A stretch of 8,183 nucleotides of DNA from Rickettsiales bacterium (GTDB taxonomy: Bacteria > Pseudomonadota > Alphaproteobacteria > Rickettsiales > UBA1997), in NCBI GenBank assembly GCA_947505885.1, contig CANNMN010000052.1, positions 1 through 8,183 on the forward strand, given 5' to 3'. The notes below the pieces were generated by a model. The model was not told where the DNA came from and did not search any database. It saw nothing but the letters and a program-made list of their open reading frames with translations. The translations under genes were made by a program, and so were the position numbers. The stretch's first letter is position 1. The number at the start of each line of letters is the position of its first letter. Shown piece by piece: positions 1 through 7,258 of the stretch.

Positions 1-87
1 AAAGCAAAAAAGTTTTAAGGCTGGTTGCTGACACGCAAAAACAATAATAAGTCTTACAGTTTAACCCAAATCCGTCATTAGATATTT

Positions 88-192
88 ATGAAATCTACCT
101 CTAGCTCTTCCGCCTTAAAAAAAGACTTAGATTCACTACTAATCAAGGCCTCAACAAATCCTCGGGGGAAGTTCAGGATGAAGATGGATTAA
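88..192 (+). other. Probable N-terminal segment of the ankyrin gene, out of frame with the rest
   Basis: An ATG at 88 opens 34 codons ending at TAA 190-192. The peptide begins MKSTSSSSALKKDL and continues with a short amphipathic stretch (DSLLIKAS), a plausible protein start. The main ankyrin frame has no ATG or GTG after its upstream TAG at 102-104; its only listed start is the TTG at 213, which lies inside an ankyrin-like helix and loop (GLLIQGADANA). Adding one base in the five-G run at 164-168 would join the two frames as ...STNPRGEVQDEDGLTQTVG..., which reads smoothly into the first repeat. I infer that this is the true N-terminus, split by a frameshift mutation, a sequencing or assembly error, or less likely programmed frameshifting. 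No clear Shine-Dalgarno sequence precedes the ATG. Confidence 0.5.
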
Positions 193-212
193 CCCAAACC
201 GTTGGTGGATTA

Positions 213-1409
213 TTGATTCAAGGAGCTGATGCTAACGCAAGAGCCTTTGATGACTCCACGGTTTTGATGCTTGCTGCTGAAAATGGCCACACAGAAACCG
301 TTGCTGAACTATTGGATCGAGGAGCTGATATTGAAGCAAGAGAATTTGATGGTGGCACGGCTTTGATGTTTGCTGCGCAAAATGGCCGCACAGAAATCGT
401 TGCTGAACTATTGGATCGAGGAGCTGATATTTACGCAATAGCATCTGATGGATACACGGCTTTGATGCGCGCTGCTAAAAATGGCCAAACAGAAATAGTT
501 TTAACTCTTCTGCCTCATGATAGAATTGCTCGCGAAATTGATGCTAACGCGGCTTTGATGTTTGCTGCTGGATATGGCCACATAGAAACCGTTGATGAAT
601 TATTGGATCAAGGAGCTGATGTTAACGCAAAAACATCTGATGGCCGATACACGGCTTTGATGTTTGCCGCTAAAAATGGCCACACAGAAATCGTTTTAGA
701 TCTTCTATCTCGCGATAATTTAGATTGGAAAATAGCTCTGGATCAATTTGGTCATCTTCTAGCACTTCCAAACTTAAACAAAGAAGTCTCATTCCTTCTG
801 GCGGTCATTATTCATGATGAAGAACTAAGAAATTCAATCATTACAAAGTTCAACCAAGAAAATACCGACAACCCAATAAACAAAGAAAATAATGATATTT
901 TAGGGGTCGGTCCTGAGGCATATAAGACTCTCAAAGATCTCGAGTCTTGGTATAAAGGATATTTGACCGATCCAGATTCGGGCTTAAGTCTCTCAGAACA
1001 TAAAGCGGAGAATTTGGCAAATCAGAGATTTTTTAAATTGTTTAACGATCAAGGCTTTCGGCGAGAAGTGCTGGCAAGAAACGATCTTGTTAAGGACTTG
1101 CTTAGCAAATCAGCATCTTTGCCCACTGATTTTGCAGGACTTAGAGGGGGTCAAAATTACTTAGACGCTGCGAGAAGACTAGAGCCAGAAGATCTCTACA
1201 AATTAACATCAAAAATTATTGATAACAGTAAGGCTGCAAACGGAGGTACCGCAACATCGCAGGCCTTGAGTCTTGTTGTCGCGTTACGGAAAGACAGAGC
1301 AGATCAAACTTCTGCTTCTCCAGCCACAACCATTAATCGAGGCTCAACAGTATCAATCGCAGAACCAATCGTGACTACTCAGAAAGAAGGAGGTTGCGTT
1401 GTTAGCTAA
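213..1409 (+). CDS. Ankyrin-repeat protein with C-terminal CaaX-like motif (possible effector), N-terminus uncertain
   Basis: 398 codons from TTG 213. Five ankyrin repeats occupy about residues 12-176, each with the TALMxAAxNGHTEIVxxLLxxGADxxA pattern; repeats 1, 2 and 4 are the most canonical, 3 and 5 lose the GAD turn. Ankyrin repeats bind proteins and are common in effectors of intracellular bacteria. Residues 177-398 match no family I recognise; they look mainly helical and charged, followed by a Ser/Thr/Ala-rich tail. I see no signal peptide, membrane segment or F-box. The last four residues, Cys395-Val-Val-Ser398, fit the eukaryotic CaaX farnesylation signal. The TTG start lies within an ankyrin-like segment, so the protein probably begins at ATG 88 with a frame break near 164-168. 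The gene is convergent with thiE. The ankyrin assignment is firm; effector function is inference. Without the N-terminus it could be a decaying gene. Confidence 0.85.
   Translation: MIQGADANARAFDDSTVLMLAAENGHTETVAELLDRGADIEAREFDGGTALMFAAQNGRTEIVAELLDRGADIYAIASDGYTALMRAAKNGQTEIVLTLLPHDRIAREIDANAALMFAAGYGHIETVDELLDQGADVNAKTSDGRYTALMFAAKNGHTEIVLDLLSRDNLDWKIALDQFGHLLALPNLNKEVSFLLAVIIHDEELRNSIITKFNQENTDNPINKENNDILGVGPEAYKTLKDLESWYKGYLTDPDSGLSLSEHKAENLANQRFFKLFNDQGFRREVLARNDLVKDLLSKSASLPTDFAGLRGGQNYLDAARRLEPEDLYKLTSKIIDNSKAANGGTATSQALSLVVALRKDRADQTSASPATTINRGSTVSIAEPIVTTQKEGGCVVS
246..740 (+). repeat. Tandem 99-bp ankyrin-coding repeats (five units)
   Basis: The coding repeats have a 33-codon period that also shows at DNA level. 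Bases 301-332 (TTGCTGAACTATTGG...GCTGATATT) recur exactly at 400-431, 99 bases later, and the flanking AATGGCC.CACAGAAA.CG is nearly identical. Related copies with more changes lie in units 3-5, for example AATGGCCACA at 682-691 and GGAGCTGATGTTAACGCA at 611-628. Near identity of units 1 and 2 suggests recent duplication or gene conversion. Unit boundaries are set from the protein repeat and are approximate. Confidence 0.8.
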
Positions 1410-1548
1410 ACCAAGATCCATTCCCGCTTCATCTGTTTGGCGCGAAACTATCCAAATATTTTACGCTGATTGGTTAGGAATTTGTGGGCCGTTCAGATTG
1501 TCCTTAGAAATTACCCCCAAATTTGTTTCATCTTTTTTAAGAGAATAA
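1399..1548 (+). CDS. Small hypothetical ORF overlapping the ankyrin gene end (49 aa)
   Basis: The ORF starts at TTG 1399 and ends at TAA 1546-1548. It lies in the frame after the ankyrin frame and overlaps its last 11 bases. A near-perfect Shine-Dalgarno sequence, AAGGAGG at 1387-1393, sits five bases before the TTG. It is the best such site I noticed in the window, and it lies within the codons for the ankyrin protein's KEGG residues. The peptide starts MLAKPRSIPASSVW, has aromatic and hydrophobic residues in the middle (IFYADWLGICGPF) and ends SSFLRE. I recognise no family. It could be a small translationally coupled protein, a remnant of a longer gene, or chance: 49 codons without a stop is not rare. 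The match between start and Shine-Dalgarno sequence is its main support. Confidence 0.3.
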   Translation: MLAKPRSIPASSVWRETIQIFYADWLGICGPFRLSLEITPKFVSSFLRE

Positions 1549-1600
1549 CTTCTAATTAGTGGAATTTGTGTTTGACATCACCTCGCTTCAGCGCTGCGAA

Positions 1601-2266
1601 TCAGGAATGAAGAACGTGAGAAGAAGAGTCAGTTTTTTCTGTTAATTTTTTTGCTAAATTTTTTATCGCCACCACTTCTCCATCCTGATGATCCCATGCG
1701 TAAGAAATCACCGCGACAAAATCGGCTCCGGCCATAACCAAGGAAGAGCAGTTATCGTCAGTGATTCCGCCAATCGCCACGATTGGTAAATTTGTAATTT
1801 CGCTAGCCCATTCAAGAATTTCTGTATTTGGTTTGCCGCGCGAAATTTTGGTTTTGCTCGAAAAAAATGCGCCGAAGGAAATGTAATCAGCCCCCTGCTC
1901 TCCGGCTTCCATCGCTAAATGTCGTGAGTCGTAGCAGCTCGCTCCGATGATAAAATTTGTTGGAAATTTTTTTCGTATTTCGGCGATTGATCCATCTTCA
2001 ACTCCAAGGTGAACGCCGTCTGCACCAACTGCAGCAGCGATTTCGCAAGAATCGTTGAGCAAGAATAAACAATGATTTTGATGACAGATTTTTTTTAACT
2101 CGCGGGCAATTTTTGTAACTTCACTTTCTTCGTAACCCTTAAGACGCAGCTGAAATGAAGGCACCAAGCCAGTTTTTAAAACATTCTCTAAGCGAGTAGA
2201 AAATGTTTTGAGGTCGATTTTTTCAGGAGAAATTAAATAAATTTTTGCCATTTTACTATTCATCAA
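1601..2266 (-). CDS. thiE: Thiamine phosphate synthase
   Basis: ThiE joins hydroxymethylpyrimidine diphosphate and hydroxyethylthiazole phosphate into thiamine monophosphate in the cytoplasm, releasing pyrophosphate. The 221-residue product has the size of the family's single TIM barrel. Visible motifs in order: QLRLK (39-43), the LLND strand end (N71, D72), DGVHLGVED (83-91), IIGASCYD (106-113), GADYISFGAFFSSKTK (125-140), where the loop binds phosphate, and PIVAIGGI (161-168) with AGADFVAVIS (179-188). The family usually has HLGQED, so Val replaces Gln here. Possible starts are TTG 2266, ATG 2263 and ATG 2251; the last gives MAKIYLISP, closest to typical family starts, and no ribosome site decides between them. 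It lies 156 nt after ftsZ on the same strand, and no other thi gene is present. A TenI-like paralogue is the alternative, but the ND and KTK motifs favour ThiE. Confidence 0.88.
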   Translation of the reverse strand: MMNSKMAKIYLISPEKIDLKTFSTRLENVLKTGLVPSFQLRLKGYEESEVTKIARELKKICHQNHCLFLLNDSCEIAAAVGADGVHLGVEDGSIAEIRKKFPTNFIIGASCYDSRHLAMEAGEQGADYISFGAFFSSKTKISRGKPNTEILEWASEITNLPIVAIGGITDDNCSSLVMAGADFVAVISYAWDHQDGEVVAIKNLAKKLTEKTDSSSHVLHS

Positions 2267-2292
2267 CTTATCTTAACTCGCCTTCCCTATTC

Positions 2293-2397
2293 GAGTTCAT
2301 TAATTCGATAATTTTACCTCAATCTTTCAACCATCGCCACCAATTAAGCAGAGATGATGATTGGAAGATTAGAGATTTTATCGAGCCGAATTAACGA
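2293..2397 (-). repeat. Long imperfect inverted repeat between ftsZ and thiE
   Basis: Bases 2321-2335 (AATCTTTCAACCATC) pair with 2356-2370 (GATGATTGGAAGATT) around a 20-nt loop, with two non-Watson-Crick positions. Outside this, TCGATAA (2305-2311) pairs perfectly with TTATCGA (2378-2384), and TTAATTC (2300-2306, sharing two bases with the previous arm) with GAATTAA (2388-2394). The whole could fold into a hairpin of about 100 nt. On the minus strand it sits just after the ftsZ stop and before thiE, but no T-run follows it, so it is not an obvious intrinsic terminator. It may be a degenerate palindromic element or an RNA-processing site. Confidence 0.5.
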
Positions 2398-2422
2398 GAT
2401 CACTCAGTAATGGCGATGTGCA

Positions 2423-4132
2423 TTATTTTTTACGACGAAAAAACGCAGGGACGTTCAAAATATCATCGTCGAATTTACTCTTACCTTTTTCTTCTTCCTC
2501 TTCGTCAAAAACTGTCGCACCAAAAAATTGGTTACGCTTTTTCTCAACTTCGCTTTTTACTGATTTTTTTACTTCTTTTTTGGGCTCTTTTTTGACCTCT
2601 TTTTTTACGGGAAGAGAAGTCTCTTCAATTTCTTCAACTTCTTCAATCTCTTCGACATCTGCAAATTTTTCTTCGTGGAATGTTGAAACCGGCATGAATT
2701 CGGTAATTGGTTTTTCAACCTCCTCTTCAAGTTCTTCAATGGGTTCGCTCGCAGCTTTTGACGAATTCATGAAGCTAAACAAACTAAATACCGAATTTTC
2801 TTTCTTGGTTTTTGCATTTGGTTTTGCTGCTTTTGCTGGCTTTGCAGCTATTTTTATTTCTTCAATGACCTCATCTTCCTCTAGATCGAAAGACTCTTCT
2901 TCGATTACTTCTTCAGCAACCAGCTCATGTTTTTTGTGATTTATCTTCTTCAATCTGAAGCTGCTTTCGCTGACTTCTTCGATTTCATCTTCTTGCTTAA
3001 CCGACACTCCTGGATCAAAAAAACTTTTCGTTACCGATTTTTTTTCAGTTGGCCCTTCGACTCTGAATCGAGATGGTTCAAAGCTTGATTTCTGGGTGTC
3101 GCGTCTGAATTCTTCTTCATCAATTCCTGTTGCTACAACTGAAATCCGAATTTTGCCTTTCATGTTTTCGTTGAATGCCGATCCAAAAATAATGTTGGCA
3201 TTTGCATCAACTTCTTTGCGAATTGCATTTACCGCCATGTCAGCTTCAAACAGCGTCATGTCTGAGCCGCCAGTCATATTAACCAAAACGCCTTTTGCAC
3301 CTTTGATTGAAATATCGTCAAGCAGTGGATTTGAAACAGCAGCTTCACAGGCAATAATGGCACGATTTTCACCTTCTGCTTCTCCCGTTCCCATCATCGC
3401 TTTACCCATCTTGGTCATGATGGTGCGAATGTCGGCAAAGTCTAAATTCACCAAACCCGGCATGGTGATTAGATCAGTAATGCCGCGAACTCCAGCTTGA
3501 AGAACATCATCGGCCATTTTGAATGCAGATTCAAAAGTTGTGTGCTCGTTAGCGATGCGAAAAAGATTTTGATTTGGGATAACGATCAAAGTATCGACAT
3601 ATTTTTTAAGCTCTTCAATGCCAGCCTCAGCTGTTTCCATGCGATATTTTCCCTCAAAGTGAAATGGCTTGGTAACAACACCAACGGTTAAAATATCACG
3701 TTCGCGCGCAAGTTTCGCAATTACCGGAGCGCCACCAGTTCCCGTGCCGCCACCCATTCCCGCAGCGATGAAAACCATGTTGCTGCCTTCTAAAAATCTG
3801 GCGATTTCTTCAACATTTTCCTCTGCCGCCGCACGTCCGCGATCAGGAAAAGAGCCGGCTCCAAGACCTTTGGTAACTTTCACTCCAAGCTGAATTTTAC
3901 TCGCCAAAGAATTAGACAAAGCCTGTGCGTCAGTATTTGCCGCAACAAATTCAACACCTTCAAGATTAGAGCGAATCATGTTGTTGATCGCATTTCCGCC
4001 AGCGCCACCAACACCAAAAATAGTAATCTTTGGTTTAAGCAAATTCGACTCATCAGAATCAATATTTAATGAGGTGTGTAAGTGAGCTTTTGTTCTTCTT
4101 ACCGGTTTTGCAGGAGCATGATTTTCTAGCAT
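2423..4132 (-). CDS. ftsZ: Cell division protein FtsZ
   Basis: FtsZ is the tubulin-like GTPase that forms the division ring at mid-cell. The 569-residue product has the full GTPase core: [17 protein letters not shown] (36-52), the tubulin signature GGGTGTG (127-133), and the catalytic T7 loop NLDFAD (229-234: N229, D231, D234). The core ends near residue 340. A linker of about 210 residues follows, rich in Glu then Lys ([11 protein letters not shown] around 494-504, [14 protein letters not shown] around 510-523), unusually long compared with proteins of about 380 residues such as that of E. coli. The last residues, [14 protein letters not shown], match the conserved tail peptide that binds FtsA and other partners, so the gene is intact. 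ATG 4132 overlaps the pntAA stop (ATGCTAG) and has no clear Shine-Dalgarno sequence, suggesting translation coupled to pntAA. ftsQ and ftsA are not adjacent. Confidence 0.98.
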   Translation of the reverse strand: MLENHAPAKPVRRTKAHLHTSLNIDSDESNLLKPKITIFGVGGAGGNAINNMIRSNLEGVEFVAANTDAQALSNSLASKIQLGVKVTKGLGAGSFPDRGRAAAEENVEEIARFLEGSNMVFIAAGMGGGTGTGGAPVIAKLARERDILTVGVVTKPFHFEGKYRMETAEAGIEELKKYVDTLIVIPNQNLFRIANEHTTFESAFKMADDVLQAGVRGITDLITMPGLVNLDFADIRTIMTKMGKAMMGTGEAEGENRAIIACEAAVSNPLLDDISIKGAKGVLVNMTGGSDMTLFEADMAVNAIRKEVDANANIIFGSAFNENMKGKIRISVVATGIDEEEFRRDTQKSSFEPSRFRVEGPTEKKSVTKSFFDPGVSVKQEDEIEEVSESSFRLKKINHKKHELVAEEVIEEESFDLEEDEVIEEIKIAAKPAKAAKPNAKTKKENSVFSLFSFMNSSKAASEPIEELEEEVEKPITEFMPVSTFHEEKFADVEEIEEVEEIEETSLPVKKEVKKEPKKEVKKSVKSEVEKKRNQFFGATVFDEEEEEKGKSKFDDDILNVPAFFRRKK

Positions 4133-5187
4133 GAGAGGGTAGATTTAATTATTTCGTCTTCACGATTTATTGAGATTATTTTCTTTTCTTTGTCGGTTAG
4201 AAGATCAACAAAATTAAAAATATTTTTAGCAAAAACTTTACTCGCATCGGCAGCAACACGTGACGGAAAATTTTCGTGACCGATGATTTTTACCGAGCCT
4301 ATTTCAACAATTTTTCCAACTTGCGTTAGCGCGCAATTTCCGCCATTAACCGCCGCTAGATCAACAATGATCGAGCCTGGCTTCATTGATTTAACCATTT
4401 CTTCCGTAATTAAAATTGGTGCTTTTTTTCCCGGAATTAACGCAGTCGCAATTACCACATCCTGATTCTTAATCGTCTCTTTCAGCAATTCTTCCTGAAG
4501 TTTTTTATATTCTTCACTCGCTTCCTTGGCGTAAACTCCATCATTTTTTTCGTCAGATTTCACTTCAATAAATTTTGCACCAAGGCTTTGCACCTGTTCT
4601 TTTGCAGCAGCACGAACATCAAAAACACACACTACAGCACCAAGTCTTTTTGCAGTTGCAACCGCTTGCAAGCCGGCAACTCCAGCGCCAATAATCATAA
4701 ATTTTGCCGCAGAAATTGTGCCCGCAGCCGTCATCATCATTGGCAAAATTTTTGGCATTTCATAAGCAGCATCAATAACGGCTCGGTAGCCAGCAAGATT
4801 ACTTTGTGAAGACAGCACGTCCATTCCTTGCGCGCGGGTAATGCGCGGAATTAGGTCGAGAGCGAATATTTTTCTCTGGTTAGAAATATCTTTCTGAGTG
4901 AATTTTTCTTTTGTAATGAAAACGAGATCAGTTTTAGTTTTTGCAAAATCGACATCGGTTCTTTGCACCGAAATAATCACATCAACTTCCGCAAGAATTG
5001 TTGAAATATCGGAAATGATTTGCGCTCCGGCTTTCACAAATTCTGCATCAGTAATTGCTGATTTTACTCCGGCTTTTTCTTCAATAAAAACTTCAAATCC
5101 AAATTTCTGATATTTCAAAATTAATTCAGGAGTAAGCGCCACGCGATTTTCTGCTGGGTGAGTTTCTTTAAGAACTAGAAGTTTCAT
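4126..5187 (-). CDS. pntAA: Proton-translocating NAD(P)+ transhydrogenase subunit alpha part 1 (domain I)
   Basis: This subunit is the cytoplasmic NAD(H)-binding domain I of the membrane enzyme that couples proton entry to NADPH formation from NADH. At 353 residues it ends after domain I, as in the three-subunit alphaproteobacterial form. Visible motifs: [15 protein letters not shown] (7-21), [17 protein letters not shown] (114-130) with the R115, Q120, D123, S126 set known to matter in this family, the Rossmann loop GAGVAG (167-172) with D190 at the end of the next strand, and [18 protein letters not shown] (248-265). These favour PntAA over alanine dehydrogenase. The C-terminus stops at STLSC, a little shorter than many homologues, just where ftsZ begins. 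The ATG shares a base with the nuoL stop (TAATG). The membrane partners PntAB and PntB are not in the window and must lie elsewhere for activity. Confidence 0.93.
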   Translation of the reverse strand: MKLLVLKETHPAENRVALTPELILKYQKFGFEVFIEEKAGVKSAITDAEFVKAGAQIISDISTILAEVDVIISVQRTDVDFAKTKTDLVFITKEKFTQKDISNQRKIFALDLIPRITRAQGMDVLSSQSNLAGYRAVIDAAYEMPKILPMMMTAAGTISAAKFMIIGAGVAGLQAVATAKRLGAVVCVFDVRAAAKEQVQSLGAKFIEVKSDEKNDGVYAKEASEEYKKLQEELLKETIKNQDVVIATALIPGKKAPILITEEMVKSMKPGSIIVDLAAVNGGNCALTQVGKIVEIGSVKIIGHENFPSRVAADASKVFAKNIFNFVDLLTDKEKKIISINREDEIIKSTLSC

Positions 5188-7163
5188 TAGTTAATGATCC
5201 CGATTTGTTTGAAGGAAGAAATTAGGAAGAAAGAAATCACAATCACACCAATAACCATCCAGAAAGAATAGTTGTAAATGTAGCCAGTTTGTAATTTTGA
5301 TACACGACAAGAAACAAAACGACAAATTGCGGCAGCTCCATTTGGAACGCCATCAACAAATTTTACGTCGATAATTCTCCACAAAAAATTTCCTAATTTT
5401 TTAGCTGAATTGACCCAAAGAACTTTGTAAATTTCGTCAAAGTACCACTTGTTGTAAGAGAGCTTGTAGAAAGGCTTGAGAGCGAGCGAGAACTTATTTG
5501 GCAAGTCGGTTTTTAAGAGGTAAAAAACGTAAGAGATTGCAATCGCAATCACACCAACAATTAGCGGAGAAGTTTTTACTAAAAATGGCGCGTGGTGAAT
5601 TTCTTCAAGTAAGGAAACTTTTTCTCCGAGAACAAAAATTGCATCGAAGAAAAAATTGTCTTCGGCCGAAACCATGTGAAAAATTTTAGCGCCGAGGATG
5701 CCAGCAAAAACCGATCCCAATGCTAAAAAGAAAAGTGGAATCAACATTGAAAGCGGTGATTCGTGAGCGTGATCGAAAGTATGTTTGTCGGCACGAGTCT
5801 TGCCGTGAAAAGTTAAAAACAACAAACGCCAAGAATAAAAAGCGGTTAAGAATGCTGCGGTAATTCCCATCGCGTAAGCTAGTTTTCCGTAGGGCGAATG
5901 CGACATGAAAGCAGCTTCAAGAATCACATCTTTTGAATAGAATCCAGCGAAAGGCGGAAAGCCCGCAAGAGCAAGTGAGCCGATCCACATCATTGCGTAA
6001 GTGAAGGGAATTTTTTTCCACAATCCGCCCATTTTTTGAATATTTTGCTCGTGATGCATTGCATGAATCACGCTACCTGCACCGAGGAACAACAAGGCTT
6101 TGAAGAAGGCGTGTGTCGCTAGGTGGAAAATTGCCGCAGAGTAAGCGGAAAGCCCGCAAGCAAAAAACATGTAGCCAAGTTGTGAACAAGTTGAGTAAGC
6201 GATTATTTTTTTAATGTCATTTTGAGTTAGCGCAATTGTTGCGGCGAAAAGTGCTGTTGATGCGCCAACTAAGGTAACCATCGTCAAAGCAACTTCTGAA
6301 AATTCGAAAATAGGCGAGCAACGCGCGACTAAAAATACACCAGCGGTAACCATTGTTGCGGCGTGAATCAAAGCCGAAACTGGAGTTGGGCCTTCCATTG
6401 CATCCGCAAGCCAAACATGCAAACCGATCTGAGCCGACTTACCCATCGCGCCAATGAAAAGCAAAATACAAATCGCATCGAGTGAGCGAAATTCAGTGCC
6501 AAAAAGCGCAAATTTGTCGCTCGTGTGATTAATCACTTCAGCAAAAACTTTAGAATATTCGACAGTGCCAAAAGTCAGGTAGATCAAAGCGATGGCCATG
6601 ATTAAACCGAAGTCACCAACGCGATTTACGACAAATGCTTTGATCGCTGCAGCGTTAGCTGAGTGCTTTTTGTACCAGAATCCGATGAGCAAATAAGAAG
6701 CAACACCAACACCTTCCCAACCAAAAAAAAGTTGCACAAAATTGTCAGCGGTAACAAGAGCCAGCATGAAAAAAGTGAAGAGCGAGAGGTAAGACATGAA
6801 ACGAGCGATCGACTTGTCTTCGTGCATGTAGCCGATCGAATAAATGTGAACCAAGCTCGAAACAAAAGTTACGACAACAAGCATGATCGCGGTAAGTGAA
6901 TCAAGCTTCAGCGACCAATTAGCTGAAAAATCGCCAGAAGAAATCCAGCTAATCAGAGTAATGTTTTGATTGGTTTTGTTTTGGTAAACATCAGCAAAAA
7001 CGAGCGCAGCACAGACGGCAGAAGCAATTAACAAGCCGGTCGAAAAATATTGTGCAAAACGATCAACAACATTTGGAGAAAATTTTTTCTCACCGATTCG
7101 TGAAAAAATTCCGGAAAATAAAAAACCAAAAAGCGGAAGAAAAACTGTTAATTTTAGAAGCAT
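5187..7163 (-). CDS. nuoL: NADH-quinone oxidoreductase subunit L
   Basis: NuoL is the distal antiporter-like proton-pumping subunit of respiratory complex I in the inner membrane. The 658-residue product is full length for the family, with hydrophobic segments throughout. Key residues are present: E150 in FFGWEGVG, K242 in GAMGKSAQIGLHVWLADAMEG, the K318/K319 pair in NDIKKIIAYST, H351 and K355 in THAFFKALLFLGAGS, and K411 in GFYSKD. The C-terminal part (570-658) has the YFDEIYKVLWV, NGAA and LQTGYIYNY motifs typical of NuoL's lateral helix and last membrane helix, which separates it from NuoM, NuoN and most MrpA-type proteins. ATG 7163 precedes a natural MLLKLTVFLPLFG start; no clear Shine-Dalgarno sequence is seen. 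The stop overlaps the pntAA start. No other nuo gene is adjacent, although nuoL usually lies between nuoK and nuoM. Confidence 0.97.
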   Translation of the reverse strand: MLLKLTVFLPLFGFLFSGIFSRIGEKKFSPNVVDRFAQYFSTGLLIASAVCAALVFADVYQNKTNQNITLISWISSGDFSANWSLKLDSLTAIMLVVVTFVSSLVHIYSIGYMHEDKSIARFMSYLSLFTFFMLALVTADNFVQLFFGWEGVGVASYLLIGFWYKKHSANAAAIKAFVVNRVGDFGLIMAIALIYLTFGTVEYSKVFAEVINHTSDKFALFGTEFRSLDAICILLFIGAMGKSAQIGLHVWLADAMEGPTPVSALIHAATMVTAGVFLVARCSPIFEFSEVALTMVTLVGASTALFAATIALTQNDIKKIIAYSTCSQLGYMFFACGLSAYSAAIFHLATHAFFKALLFLGAGSVIHAMHHEQNIQKMGGLWKKIPFTYAMMWIGSLALAGFPPFAGFYSKDVILEAAFMSHSPYGKLAYAMGITAAFLTAFYSWRLLFLTFHGKTRADKHTFDHAHESPLSMLIPLFFLALGSVFAGILGAKIFHMVSAEDNFFFDAIFVLGEKVSLLEEIHHAPFLVKTSPLIVGVIAIAISYVFYLLKTDLPNKFSLALKPFYKLSYNKWYFDEIYKVLWVNSAKKLGNFLWRIIDVKFVDGVPNGAAAICRFVSCRVSKLQTGYIYNYSFWMVIGVIVISFFLISSFKQIGIIN

Positions 7164-7258
7164 GGTTGTCGTGAAATGAGGAGAAAAAATTGAGGCGAGA
7201 AAAATTGTGAAATGAAAGAAAGAAGCAAAGAATTTTTACGGTCAGTTTGATCACCAGA

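Noticed and set aside
1..18. Bases 1-18 read as Lys-Ala-Lys-Lys-Phe-stop, possibly the end of an upstream plus-strand gene
   Set aside because: Five codons cannot identify a gene; nothing else in bases 1-87 supports one, and no convincing promoter or tRNA was seen there.
232..444. Minus-strand ORF with an internally repeated peptide opposite the ankyrin repeats
   Set aside because: The repetition simply mirrors the 99-bp ankyrin DNA repeats, and the frame fails in the more diverged units.
246..740. Regularly spaced repeats that could suggest a CRISPR array
   Set aside because: The 99-bp period, coding conservation throughout and absence of distinct spacers show tandem ankyrin-coding repeats.
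1479..1540. Possible intrinsic terminator for the ankyrin gene (AATTTGTGGG / CCCCCAAATT, then a T-run at 1533-1538)
   Set aside because: The stem has an internal mismatch, a loop of about 25 nt, and nine bases between stem and T-run; too weak to list as a terminator.
2418..2939. Long plus-strand ORF rich in Ser and Phe opposite the ftsZ 3' end
   Set aside because: It is the antisense of the Glu/Lys-rich linker (GAA and AAG codons read backwards give TTC and CTT/TCT); there is no real protein pattern, and ftsZ is certain on the other strand.
7164..7258. Possible nuoL promoter on the minus strand between the hairpin and the start codon
   Set aside because: The region is T/C-rich, and I see only poor matches to -35 and -10 boxes without good spacing.
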